From an uncultured Moraxella sp. (GTDB lineage Bacteria > Pseudomonadota > Gammaproteobacteria > Pseudomonadales > Moraxellaceae), in assembly GCA_927911235.1 (NCBI GenBank), contig CAKMOY010000148.1, positions 1 through 9,247 on the forward strand: a stretch of 9,247 nt of DNA, in the 5' to 3' direction. Both the position numbers and the translations under genes were made by a program. The notes below the pieces were generated by a model, which did not search any database, was not told the DNA's origin, and saw nothing but the letters and a program-made list of their open reading frames with translations. This document shows positions 1 through 5,914 of this stretch, piece after piece. Numbering within the stretch: position 1 is the stretch's first letter; each line of letters begins with the position of its first letter.

Positions 1-1
1 A

Positions 2-586
2 AAACAGCCAAACCACCTATCAACTCAATCAGGATTTACCCTGATTGAGCTGATGACTGTCGTAATGATTATCGGTGTATTTGCTGCCATCGCTGTGCCA
101 TCTTATAGACAATTTATCGTCAGAAATGCCGAAAGCGAAACCCAAGCAAAAATGCAACAAATGGCGATAGAACTACGAAAATGGCGAGCCAGTGCCTTGT
201 CCTACCGCAACTTTCACCCAAGTAGCTGTAGCACAGGCACAAAGACGAACTGCTACGATGCCAACAATACCAACATCTATATCCCACTGGGTAGCACCGC
301 CCGAACGTATCGCTATCGCATTGTACTCACAGACTACACAACACCTAGCCAATCACTCGTGCCGACAACTGACGCCAATAACCCAACCGCATCAAATGTC
401 GCTATTGGTAGAGATTGGATGATGGTAGCAGAGCCAAATCCTAACAGTAGTAGCATGACAACTGCCAGCGTGATTTATTTTGATAGCCGAGATGTCCGCT
501 GTAAAGCCATCAAAAGCACCTTAACCATTGCACAGGCACAGACGGACAAAAATTGCTCATCGTCATCAAACGCACAAACATGGTAA
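2..586 (+). CDS. Minor type IV pilin (PilE/ComE-like), 5' end outside window
   Basis: This is a pilin-like subunit of a type IV pilus or DNA-uptake pseudopilus, inserted in the inner membrane and assembled into the pilus. The frame is open from the left window edge, so the true start lies upstream. The ATG at 53 falls inside the conserved helix and cannot be the start. The prepilin peptidase site SG|FTLIELM is visible, with cleavage after the Gly encoded at 32-34, giving mature Phe1 and Glu5. A hydrophobic helix follows (VVMIIGVFAAIAVPSY). The mature part is about 183 residues. It contains cysteine pairs in the middle (SSC...NC) and near the C-terminus (RC...NC), as expected for disulfides in minor pilins. 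The next pilin-like gene starts 26 bases downstream, so the two look co-transcribed. In Acinetobacter, pilin-like comE and comF follow the PilY1-like comC, so a pilY1 gene just left of the window is plausible. I am sure of the pilin class but not of the exact paralogue. Confidence 0.85.
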   Translation, partial: KQPNHLSTQSGFTLIELMTVVMIIGVFAAIAVPSYRQFIVRNAESETQAKMQQMAIELRKWRASALSYRNFHPSSCSTGTKTNCYDANNTNIYIPLGSTARTYRYRIVLTDYTTPSQSLVPTTDANNPTASNVAIGRDWMMVAEPNPNSSSMTTASVIYFDSRDVRCKAIKSTLTIAQAQTDKNCSSSSNAQTW

Positions 587-612
587 AATTTTAACAAAAA
601 AAGAGATAACAT

Positions 613-1004
613 ATGCACAACAAAGGATTTACACTTGTAGAGATGATGATAGTGATTGCGGTTATCGGTGTATTGGCTGCCATCGCCTATCCCAGTTACC
701 AAAACTCTATCATCAAAACCAAACGCACCGAATGATGACCGAAATGCAAAACATCGCCAATAAAATAGAATCAAGAAAATTGGCGGAAGGCAACTATAAC
801 AATATCGGCATTACCAGTCAAAATTTCCCTGCGAATAACCCAAACTACACATACAGCGTCGCCCCTGCGACATCAGAATGGGTCATCACCGCAACGCCCA
901 TTGCGACATCAATCGTTGCCAATGATGGCACACTCACACTTGACCACACAGGACAAAAATGCCGTGGTGCAGCGTGTGGTAAAGGAAATGAATGGCAAGA
1001 TTAA
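613..1004 (+). pseudogene. Minor type IV pilin (PilE/ComF-like), frameshifted
   Basis: This is a second minor pilin, starting at ATG 613 with AAGAG at 601-605 as ribosome binding site. The leader is [31 protein letters not shown], a canonical short prepilin leader with Glu5. The frame stops at TGA 733-735 after 40 codons. The continuation is open in another frame from 732, reading [20 protein letters not shown] and ending at 1004 with two close cysteines (KCRGAAC). Adding one A at 731-732 (GAA ATG ATG) joins the parts into about 130 residues, a normal length for this family. As written, the product would be only the membrane helix. A single-base loss in the read or assembly is as likely as a real mutation. 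The gene is last in the minor-pilin operon and is followed by a terminator. Confidence 0.82.
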
Positions 1005-1015
1005 AATAGCCAATA

Positions 1016-1045
1016 AAAAAACTGCCATAAAAGGCAGTTTTTTTT
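1016..1045 (+). terminator. Rho-independent terminator of the minor-pilin operon
   Basis: A stem of ACTGCC (1021-1026) and GGCAGT (1033-1038) with loop ATAAAA is extended by flanking A and T runs and followed by T to 1045. It lies 12 bases after the stop codon at 1004. The A-rich left side means it could also work in reverse, though no gene approaches from that side. Confidence 0.9.
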
Positions 1046-1046
1046 A

Positions 1047-1061
1047 TGACAAAAATTGTCA
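1047..1061. promoter_or_regulatory. Palindrome TGACAAAAATTGTCA, distal copy (candidate PilR-type activator site)
   Basis: The arms TGACAA and TTGTCA are perfect inverted repeats around AAA. An identical site lies 84 bases downstream, which is eight helical turns at 10.5 bp per turn, so both would lie on the same DNA face. Sites containing TGTC are described for PilR upstream of pilA in Pseudomonas aeruginosa. This copy is about 245 bases before the predicted transcription start. The assignment to PilR is inference. Confidence 0.5.
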
Positions 1062-1130
1062 GCTAAAAAATACGTTTTGTGTTGGTGAAAATTTTTGTAA
1101 ACAAATTCGGCGATGATGACAGTAATGTGA

Positions 1131-1145
1131 TGACAAAAATTGTCA
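1131..1145. promoter_or_regulatory. Palindrome TGACAAAAATTGTCA, proximal copy (candidate PilR-type activator site)
   Basis: This is the second perfect copy of the 15-base palindrome, and the identity extends to 17 bases (ATGACAAAAATTGTCAG). It lies about 160 bases before the predicted sigma-54 start, a usual distance for an enhancer-binding activator that loops DNA. A further TTGTCA half-site follows at 1161-1166. Confidence 0.5.
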
Positions 1146-1272
1146 GTTTTTACTAAAAAATTGTCAAAAACATTATCTCAAAGCAAAAAAAAATTATTAA
1201 AAGCCAAACAAAATTATGATTTTTTGCGAATTTGCATGTTTTTTAGCCAAAAAAAATCAATTTTAAAAAAGT

Positions 1273-1288
1273 TGGCACAACAACTGCA
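1273..1288 (+). promoter_or_regulatory. Sigma-54 (RpoN) promoter of the major pilin gene
   Basis: TGGCACAACAACTGCA matches the -24/-12 consensus TGGCACG-N4-TTGCA. GG is at 1274-1275 and GC at 1286-1287, with the required 12-base spacing. Transcription would start near 1299. Pilin genes of Pseudomonas, Acinetobacter and Moraxella bovis are known to use sigma-54 with PilR, so both sequence and context agree. Confidence 0.85.
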
Positions 1289-1356
1289 ATAATTATATCA
1301 ACAAGGCAAGGTCAATCTGTTACACAACAATTAACCAAACCATTATTTTTTAACCT

Positions 1357-1403
1357 TTGGATAGTTTATTTACCTAACTCTTCATCTTAAATAAGTTATC
1401 CAA
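1357..1403 (+). promoter_or_regulatory. Leader mRNA hairpin upstream of the major pilin
   Basis: The left arm at 1357-1372 (TTGGATAGTTTATTTA) pairs with the right arm at 1388-1403 (TAAATAAGTTATCCAA) over 16 base pairs. In RNA, the only two non-Watson-Crick positions are adjacent G-U wobbles. The loop is 15 bases. The hairpin ends 14 bases before the ribosome binding site and has no T run, so it is not a terminator. It could stabilise the message or control translation; the role is inferred. Confidence 0.6.
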
Positions 1404-1430
1404 TTATTTACTTGACTAAAGGAGTTCATT

Positions 1431-1979
1431 ATGAACGCTCAAAAAGGTTTTACACTTATCGAATTAATGATTGTTATCGCGATTATCGGTATTTTGGCTG
1501 CTATCGCTATTCCACAATACCAAAACTACATCGCACGTTCACAAGTTAGCCGTGTAATGGGCGAAACTGGTACTATTAAAACTGCAGTTGATACTTGTAT
1601 CCAAGCGGGTAAAGTATCAGGTACTACTTCAAGTACCACAGTTTGTGCACCTAGTGATTTTGGTGCGACAGGTTCAAATATTTTAGGTGCTGTTGTAGAT
1701 GCTGGTGGTGCTGTTGTAGATGCTGGTACTGCTGTAGCAGCGAATTCTGGTTTAGGTTTACCAAAAGTTCAAGTAAATAGCGATGGTACAGCGAAAATTC
1801 AAGGCAAATTTGGTCATAATGCCGCTGCTATCCTAAAATCTGGTACACCAAAAATTGTACAATGGGAACGTGATGCAAATGGTACTTGGACTTGTTCAAC
1901 AGATGTAGATGCAAAATTTGCACCATCAGGGTGTCCAGCTACTACAACAGCGATTACTCCGTTAGCAGCTGCTAGCTAA
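1431..1979 (+). CDS. pilA: Major type IV pilin (PilA/TfpA family)
   Basis: This is the structural subunit of the type IV pilus (twitching, adhesion, DNA uptake), 182 residues. The start at ATG 1431 is fixed by AAAGGAG six bases upstream and by the six-residue leader MNAQKG before cleavage. Mature Phe1, Glu5 and the helix [18 protein letters not shown] are canonical. Cys155 and Cys168 should form the C-terminal disulfide loop; Cys56 and Cys72 form a second likely pair in the alpha-beta loop region. Residues 86-99 are a repeated GAVVDAG, caused by a 21-base tandem duplication. A 14-residue Thr/Ala-rich tail follows Cys168 and ends in Ser182, a possible site for C-terminal O-glycosylation by the ligase encoded downstream. 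Codon use is biased (GGT, GTT, CAA, GCA), which fits high expression. It is transcribed alone from a sigma-54 promoter and closed by a strong terminator. It was chosen as the major subunit over the pilin at 3341 because of its promoter, ribosome binding site and terminator. Confidence 0.93.
   Translation: MNAQKGFTLIELMIVIAIIGILAAIAIPQYQNYIARSQVSRVMGETGTIKTAVDTCIQAGKVSGTTSSTTVCAPSDFGATGSNILGAVVDAGGAVVDAGTAVAANSGLGLPKVQVNSDGTAKIQGKFGHNAAAILKSGTPKIVQWERDANGTWTCSTDVDAKFAPSGCPATTTAITPLAAAS
1686..1727 (+). repeat. 21-base perfect tandem duplication inside the pilin gene
   Basis: The unit at 1686-1706 is repeated exactly at 1707-1727, in frame, encoding GAVVDAG twice. A decayed third unit (ACTGCTGTAGCAG) follows from 1728. 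The repeat lies in the variable middle of pilin, which is likely surface exposed. Confidence 0.92.
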
Positions 1980-2000
1980 TCGTTAATGAGTTAATTACTC

Positions 2001-2034
2001 AAAAAGTAAAGGCTTCGGTCTTTACTTTTTTTTT
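2001..2034 (+). terminator. Rho-independent terminator of the major pilin gene
   Basis: An 11-bp stem (2001-2011 with 2020-2030) is closed by a G-U and a C-G pair around a UUCG tetraloop, followed by a run of nine T (2026-2034). C(UUCG)G is an exceptionally stable loop. It lies 21 bases after the stop codon and should separate pilin transcription from the hydrolase gene. Confidence 0.95.
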
Positions 2035-2093
2035 GGTTTGATGGTTAAATATTTTATCAGATGATGGGCTAAAAATAGGAAAAAAGAATTGTT

Positions 2094-3312
2094 ATGTCTA
2101 ACAATAAACAAAAATTATTTAGCGAGTTTAAGCTAAAAGATGTAATAACGCTAATGATACTTTTATCTATAACGATTATCAGTATTTATTTTTATGTTAA
2201 TACTGAAGCAAGAAATCAGGCATGGCAAAAGGCTTATCCTATCCGAGCTAAATTAGCCAACTCTCAAACAACTTGTAGCCCTAAATCACCCTCATGGATG
2301 CAAGAAGTTATCCATTTTCAAACACTGAATAATAATGCTCCAGCCAATCAAATCGCCTATATTACGCCACAAGGACAAATCTATCATTGTGAAAATGGTT
2401 ATGTAGGGGAAATGCCATTTTTTCAAACCTATAGACGAACACACCCGTTTTCGCTATGCCAGTGTTACTAAGTTATGGACGTCAGATGCTATTTTGGCAT
2501 TAATCCGTGAAGGTAAGCTAACTTTTGGTACTAAACTTGCTAGTATTATTACAGAGATTAATCAGCCCAAAGATAGCCGAATTAATGATATTACCATTGG
2601 TGATTTGTTGTTGCATCGTGGTGGCTTTAACCGTTATAGTGCTACAGGTAATGATATGTTTGGTATAGGACAACCTATTTGTCCTGACCATTTTGAACGT
2701 TTAAATACCATTCGTTTAGATTTTGACCCAAATAGTAAAATGATGTATTCTAATCTCGGCTATTGTCTGTTAGGTGAAGTAGTTAGTAGATTAAACAAAC
2801 AGCCTTACACGCAAGTGATGGATAATCAGTATAAATTAACACAATATAATATCAAATTTATTGATAATTCAAAATTATCTGATGAAGTTAATTATAATTA
2901 TGTTGAAACAGGATTGACAGGTATTGGGGATATTTATACTGTATTTGATTATAAAGGGTTGGCTTCAGTTGCGGGATTATCGGGTAATGCGATAAGTTTG
3001 GCAAATCAAGTCAAAAATATGGTGAATAAGCCTATGCCAAATATACTTAGTCTTGATGATAATCTATCGTGTGATATCACTAAACTACGAGATTGCTATG
3101 GTTATGCCATGTTTCCCTATCAAGCCCAAGGAAAAAATCTGAAAGTATATTTTCGAGATGGGACTTTATTAGGATTGTCATCATTGGTGGCAGTGGATAG
3201 CAATGGTGGCGTTGTCGTACTATTGAGCAATGGTGTTTCTAGCTTGAAGCAAGATGGTTCTGATAGAACTAAAATGCTGATTTATCAGTATTTAATACAG
3301 CAGTATAAATAG
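2094..3312 (+). pseudogene. Membrane-anchored serine hydrolase, beta-lactamase/PBP4* family, frameshifted
   Basis: The first frame (2094-2471) starts MSNNKQKLF and has one N-terminal membrane segment (about residues 17-36), so the rest should be periplasmic. The conserved domain continues in another frame from 2424 to 3312. Removing one T from the run of six at 2418-2423 joins them, reading MPFFKPIDEHTRFRYASVTK, and gives 405 residues, normal for this family. The catalytic SxxK motif is SVTK (Ser123, Lys126) and the YxN motif is Tyr218-Ser-Asn220. The third motif is probably the DGTLLG stretch near the C-terminus. Family members are beta-lactamases, DD-peptidases or esterases; the substrate cannot be told from sequence. 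The frameshift falls just before the catalytic serine, so as written the first frame has no active site. A weak start (GGA far upstream, A-rich leader) is odd. The gene sits between two pilin genes and is more AT-rich than the glycosylation genes downstream. Confidence 0.82.
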
Positions 3313-3340
3313 TAGTTTTTAACTCTATAGAGGTATTAAA

Positions 3341-3820
3341 ATGTTATATCAACATGGGTTTACATTAATTGAGATGATGATAGTGATAGCTATTATTGGT
3401 ATTTTAGCAGCCATTGCAGTACCGCAATATCAAAATTATGTTGCAAAATCTCAAGTTTCACGAGTTATTATTGAAGGTGGACAACTACGTCTATCCGTTG
3501 AAGAGTGTCTGCAAACAGGTAAAACACATATCGGTGTTGGTTCAAATGACTGCGACCCTAGAGCAACGGGTTCTAATCTAATTAGTGGTGGTTCGCAAAT
3601 AGGCGTTGCTTTACCAAGTGGCGTTGGTGTCGCCCAGATTAGTAACCCATTAACAGGCACAGCGACAATTACAGCAACAGTATCTAGTAGTGCAGGGATG
3701 ATAATTCAAAACCACAAAGTTCGGTGGGATAGAACAGTTGATGGTTCATGGAGTTGTAAAACAAATATTCCTGAAAAGTTTGTGCCACCTAGCTGTGAAT
3801 ATGATAGAACTGTTCAATAA
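3341..3820 (+). CDS. Second type IV pilin, divergent paralogue of the major pilin
   Basis: This is a 159-residue prepilin with ATG at 3341 and TAGAGG at 3328-3333 as ribosome binding site. The leader is [13 protein letters not shown], with Glu5 and the helix [21 protein letters not shown]. Its cysteine plan matches the pilin at 1431 (Cys56, Cys71, Cys139, Cys152), and both share ATGSN after the second cysteine and a WxxxxDGxWxC-type stretch before the third. The DNA differs at many synonymous positions even in the conserved helix, so this is an old paralogue and not a recent copy. It ends seven residues after the last cysteine (EYDRTVQ) and lacks the Thr/Ala/Ser tail of the major pilin. No sigma-54 promoter is visible upstream. 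It starts 28 bases after the hydrolase stop and is probably co-transcribed with it. It may be an alternative, minor or silent-cassette pilin. Confidence 0.9.
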   Translation: MLYQHGFTLIEMMIVIAIIGILAAIAVPQYQNYVAKSQVSRVIIEGGQLRLSVEECLQTGKTHIGVGSNDCDPRATGSNLISGGSQIGVALPSGVGVAQISNPLTGTATITATVSSSAGMIIQNHKVRWDRTVDGSWSCKTNIPEKFVPPSCEYDRTVQ

Positions 3821-3841
3821 TAACTTGTGATGGAATAGAAT

Positions 3842-3967
3842 ATGAAACAATCTATGATAAAAGAAAAAATCATTGCTTTTGGGTATCATTTCTTGGTTTC
3901 ATTGGATAAAGATGCAGATGTGATTGATACAATATTTGTAAAAAATACCATCAAAATGATTAAATAA
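3842..3967 (+). CDS. Small ORF, 41 residues, unknown function
   Basis: ATG 3842 begins 21 bases after the pilin stop, with GGA about eight bases upstream, and the frame ends at TAA 3967, just before a strong terminator. The product starts MKQSMIKEKIIAFGYHFLVS and continues with an acidic stretch (DKDADVID) and a basic, hydrophobic end (KNTIKMIK). There is no clear membrane segment; a short amphipathic helix near the N-terminus is possible. I do not recognise a family. Its position inside the transcription unit, its ribosome binding site and the terminator after it support a real gene, but length alone gives little statistical weight. Confidence 0.5.
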   Translation: MKQSMIKEKIIAFGYHFLVSLDKDADVIDTIFVKNTIKMIK

Positions 3968-3984
3968 TCAATATATCATATTCA

Positions 3985-4020
3985 AAAAAATGCTAAACTA
4001 TGCCGTTTAGCATTTTTTCT
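3985..4020. terminator. Terminator between pilin/small ORF and the ligase gene
   Basis: TGCTAAAC (3991-3998) pairs with GTTTAGCA (4005-4012) around the loop TATGCC. The stem is extended by six A (3985-3990) against six T (4013-4018), giving 14 bp. The A/T symmetry would let it work on either strand. It ends only about 16 bases before the proposed ligase start. Confidence 0.93.
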
Positions 4021-4034
4021 TTTGAGTTTTGTTT

Positions 4035-5477
4035 GTGAATCAACTTATGTCCAGTATTGTACAGCCTATGCGGTTTTTTGTGATTTTTATTGGTTTGTCC
4101 ATTTTGGGCTATCTGTTGCCATATCATTCGCCGTTGGGGCGAGATTTTTTGGTCAATAGCTTTTCGTTTATTTGTATTGCGATTGGGCTGTTTGGTTTTT
4201 TTTGGCAAAATCCATTGGCGAATGTGCGTTTTCATGCGTCAATAGTTAGTTGGTTGTTGTTTGCGGTGTTGCTATTGGTTCAGCCGTTGTTTTTGCATAT
4301 CAGTTACCCTGACGCTTTGTTGTTTCCGATTGTGTGTTTGTTGGTGGTAGCTTTGACGAGCTTTGCCAGCAGTCAAGTCATTGATAAACGTTTGTTTTTA
4401 AATAGATTATTTATTTTTGCTTATGTCATGGCGTTGGCGACTTTTGTCATTCAGATTATGCAAATCAATGATTGGACGTACAATCTTGGCAGTTGGGTGA
4501 TCATTCGTAACAATGCCTTGCCGACACGCTTGGACGGCAATTTTGGACAAGCAAATCATGCAGGTTATGGCTTTGTGTTGGCGTTGTGCGGGGTGATTTA
4601 TCAGTTGCACCAGTCATTTGTGGTACAAAGTATTCCCAAAAAATCCGATAAGTTTTTGTTAATATACCGTATTGGCTTGGTATTACTGTTTGCGATGTTT
4701 AGTGCAGGGCTTGCGTGGACGCAAAGTCGGGCAGGGCTTGTCATGATGGTGGCGGTGATTGGCGTTTACTTTTTTGCCCAACAAATCGCCATCAAATCCA
4801 AATTATTGTTGACGGTGTTGGCATGGGCTTTTTTTGGGTTGTATTATGTTGGGGCAAGTTGGCTTGGCAGTTTGATGTTGGGGCAGGGCAATCTTGGGGC
4901 GGTGAGCCGAATGTCAGGCGGTCAGGGCAATCGCACGGCTTTGTACGAGCGTGGCATGATGATGTTTTCTGACCACAGCTTGACGGGCGTGGGTTGGAAT
5001 AACTATATGAAAGCGAGCATTGACTACGCCCAGCAGTTTCATTGGCCCGAGATTGCCGACCATTCACACAATTTTATCAGTATGATATTGGCGGAAATGG
5101 GGCTGTCGGGGGCGTTGTGCTGTTTGCCGATTGTGTGGGTATTGGTGCGAGCGGTGCATTTTCGCCACAGTAGCGAAAGTGCGATTGCGTTGGCGTTTGT
5201 GATTGCCAGTCTTTTATATGCCAGTGTGGAATATCCGCTTTGGTATTTTCGTTATTTGGTAATATTTTCGGTATTTTTGACTTTGGTGGAAGCCAAAAAT
5301 TTTGTGCCAATCACTTATAAACGCCCATCTTGGTCAATTTTTGGTACAAATGGTATTTTGGCGTTGCTTAGCCTTGTGTTGGCGGTGGGCGGTATTTTTT
5401 ATGCTTATCAATATTACAAATTAGATTATCTGAATTATAGCCGTTTTACCACCCACAAAAAATCACCAATTTACTGA
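4035..5477 (+). CDS. Pilin O-oligosaccharyltransferase (PglL/TfpO family, Wzy_C domain)
   Basis: This polytopic inner-membrane enzyme should move a lipid-linked glycan to Ser/Thr of pilin in the periplasm. About eleven hydrophobic segments are visible. Family motifs occur in order: GNFGQANHAGYG (PglL_A-like), TQSRAG, ALYERGMMMFSDHSLTGVGW, HSHN with the presumed essential histidines (His343, His345), and YPLWY. This is the Wzy_C/PglL pattern. O-antigen ligase WaaL is a related alternative, but the position after pilin genes favours a pilin ligase, as for tfpO in Pseudomonas and Acinetobacter and pglL next to comP in A. baylyi. The start is uncertain: GTG 4035 has GAG eight bases upstream, TTG 4029 is too close to it, and ATG 4047 has no site. 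The frame stops at TGA 5475-5477, but the natural C-terminal domain continues to 5870 (next entry). No promoter is evident between the terminator and the start. Confidence 0.85.
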   Translation: MNQLMSSIVQPMRFFVIFIGLSILGYLLPYHSPLGRDFLVNSFSFICIAIGLFGFFWQNPLANVRFHASIVSWLLFAVLLLVQPLFLHISYPDALLFPIVCLLVVALTSFASSQVIDKRLFLNRLFIFAYVMALATFVIQIMQINDWTYNLGSWVIIRNNALPTRLDGNFGQANHAGYGFVLALCGVIYQLHQSFVVQSIPKKSDKFLLIYRIGLVLLFAMFSAGLAWTQSRAGLVMMVAVIGVYFFAQQIAIKSKLLLTVLAWAFFGLYYVGASWLGSLMLGQGNLGAVSRMSGGQGNRTALYERGMMMFSDHSLTGVGWNNYMKASIDYAQQFHWPEIADHSHNFISMILAEMGLSGALCCLPIVWVLVRAVHFRHSSESAIALAFVIASLLYASVEYPLWYFRYLVIFSVFLTLVEAKNFVPITYKRPSWSIFGTNGILALLSLVLAVGGIFYAYQYYKLDYLNYSRFTTHKKSPIY

Positions 5478-5870
5478 CAATCAAAATTGATTATAGCAAA
5501 AAAATTGTTTGGCTTTAGTGCGTATGACGAGCGTTTATTGGCAATGAAAATCCCTATCAATGGCAATGATGTGGACAAAAAAATTGCCGATTTTTGCTGA
5601 TGTGTTAATAATGATTCATCACAGTTTAATATGTTGGCTTATGCTCAATTATTGGCTTTTAAAGGGCAAAAAGACAAGGCATTTGCATATATTCAAGCGT
5701 CCTGTGTCATGGTGCGAGATGTCAGTTTTTGTGATAATGTGGACAGCGATTTGTCAAAACTTGCCAAAAATAATCCACAAGTGTTTGCGGATTTGTACCA
5801 ACGTTTTGTCGCTTGGCGAGAGCAGAACCCTGAAAAAACAGGTTTAAACATCAAATCCGAATTTGATTAG
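5478..5870 (+). pseudogene. Detached C-terminal part of the PglL/TfpO-like ligase
   Basis: Coding sequence resumes after the stop at 5477 in the same frame, with a second in-frame TGA at 5598-5600, and ends at TAG 5868-5870. The readable protein includes LFGFSAYDERLLAMKIPING, then SQFNMLAYAQLLAFKGQKDK and a soluble end, as expected for the Wzy_C_2 region of PglL proteins. A more natural reading comes from single-base edits in A or T runs: shorten A runs at 5457-5462, 5483-5486 and 5498-5504, shorten T at 5591-5595, and lengthen A at 5607-5608. That gives THKNHQFTDNQIDYSKKLFG and IADFADVLNNDSSQFNM without stops. With these edits the whole ligase is about 610 residues. The edits are my inference. 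Confidence 0.65.
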
Positions 5871-5914
5871 CAAATTTAAAAAAATATACGAAAAATTTAA
5901 AACCCTAAAAATTT

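Larger units (their letters stand above)
1046..1430 (+). other. Non-coding regulatory region upstream of the major pilin
   Basis: This 385-base AT-rich stretch has no credible coding frame. It holds two copies of a palindrome (1047-1061, 1131-1145), related half-sites (TGACA at 1117-1121, TTGTCA at 1161-1166), an A/T-tract zone at about 1160-1270 that could be bent DNA, a sigma-54 promoter (1273-1288), and a leader of about 130 bases with a strong hairpin (1357-1403) before the ribosome binding site AAAGGAG at 1418-1424. Confidence 0.75.

Noticed and set aside
528..731. N-terminal part of the long plus-strand frame that ends at 1004
   Set aside because: Before base 732 it is an out-of-frame reading of two pilin genes; only the part from 732 is pilin sequence.
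475..774. Minus-strand open frame of 99 codons opposite the minor pilins
   Set aside because: It overlaps two recognisable pilin genes and shows no family motif; it is a shadow frame.
613..1004. Programmed -1 frameshift in the second minor pilin
   Set aside because: No slippery heptamer or downstream structure is evident at 725-740, and pilins are not known to use this.
1431..3820. Moraxella bovis-style pilin inversion system
   Set aside because: Both pilin genes point the same way, have their own complete N-termini, and no recombinase gene or inverted recombination sites are visible.
4792..5310. Minus-strand open frames opposite the ligase
   Set aside because: They mirror a G/T-rich membrane protein gene and have low-complexity translations without motifs.
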